Shown in pieces: positions 5,473 to 5,625 of a stretch of DNA of 5,625 bases. The DNA is taken from NCBI GenBank assembly GCA_025361325.1, contig JANYAL010000167.1, positions 1 through 5,625 on the forward strand, given 5' to 3'. Source of the DNA: Bacteroidota bacterium. Lineage in GTDB: Bacteria; Bacteroidota; Bacteroidia; Chitinophagales; Chitinophagaceae. Under the pieces are notes generated by a model that did no database searches, was not told the origin of the DNA, and saw nothing but the letters and a program-made list of their open reading frames with translations. The first letter of the stretch is position 1. Every line of letters starts with the position of its first letter. Made by a program: the position numbers and the translations under genes.

Positions 5473-5625
5473 ATGTTGCCTGAGATTAGAAAAAAATATG
5501 AAACCTTAATCATGAAGGTGTCGTACAAACAGAAATACTATCATTTAATAAGTATAAATAATTTTATTATGTATTTTGATGAACTTGGATCATTTTATTA
5601 TAAAGAACGAGCAGGAGAATTACTG
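5473..5625 (+). CDS. 5' end of an unrecognised gene (partial)
   Basis: An open frame runs to the right edge of the window: 51 codons from ATG 5473. Alternative in-frame ATGs are at 5437 (inside the REP-like hairpin) and 5512. The frame is open back to a stop at 5380-5382. The peptide is rich in Lys and Tyr (IRKKYETLIMK, then SYKQKYYHLI and FDELGSFYYKER). It has no signal peptide and is not one I recognise. Base composition matches the AT-rich accessory genes. I favour 5473 because it avoids the repeat and has AT-rich DNA before it, but the start is uncertain. Confidence 0.45.
   Translation, partial: MLPEIRKKYETLIMKVSYKQKYYHLISINNFIMYFDELGSFYYKERAGELL

Overview
The window looks like a chromosomal segment from a member of the Bacteroidota, probably the Chitinophagaceae/Sphingobacteriia side. 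The signs are the type of the RF3 protein, the A-rich, Shine-Dalgarno-free stretches before every start codon, a TTG-N19-TAnnTTTG-like promoter candidate, and secreted proteins of Bacteroidota flavour. The placement rests on pattern recognition, not on a search.

Left part (1-1720): a GC-rich housekeeping block. It holds the possible 5' tip of a divergent gene (1-61, minus) and a full-length peptide chain release factor 3 gene (prfC, 134-1720). RF3 is intact in length and domains, but the G3 (DxxG) aspartate reads as valine (residue 85, codon 386-388).

Middle (1721-2739): a gene-free stretch of about 1 kb. It contains two hairpin/T-run structures that could end prfC transcription, then a nest of repeats: a 224-bp repeat preceded by an inverted 19-bp copy of its own end, a 36-bp partial copy, a 37-bp GC-rich REP-like hairpin, and another copy of the 89-bp core.

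Right part (2740-5625): an AT-rich accessory region. A GNAT acetyltransferase and a VOC-fold protein form a likely two-gene operon. The second 224-bp repeat follows, ending exactly where a truncated 3' gene remnant begins. Next come a secreted protein of unknown function, a diverged core repeat starting on the base after its stop codon, the second REP-like hairpin in inverted orientation, and the 5' end of an unrecognised gene running off the window.

The most notable feature is the repeat family. There are four full cores of about 89 bp, two of them extended to 224 bp, plus one partial. They can fold into an outer stem enclosing two hairpins, and the diverged copy keeps the hairpins through paired base changes. 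The copies separate each gene module (core-GNAT/VOC-core-secreted gene-core). This suggests a structured mobile or recombinogenic element, or a structured RNA, that shaped the accessory region behind prfC. No transposase, integrase, tRNA, rRNA or CRISPR array is visible.
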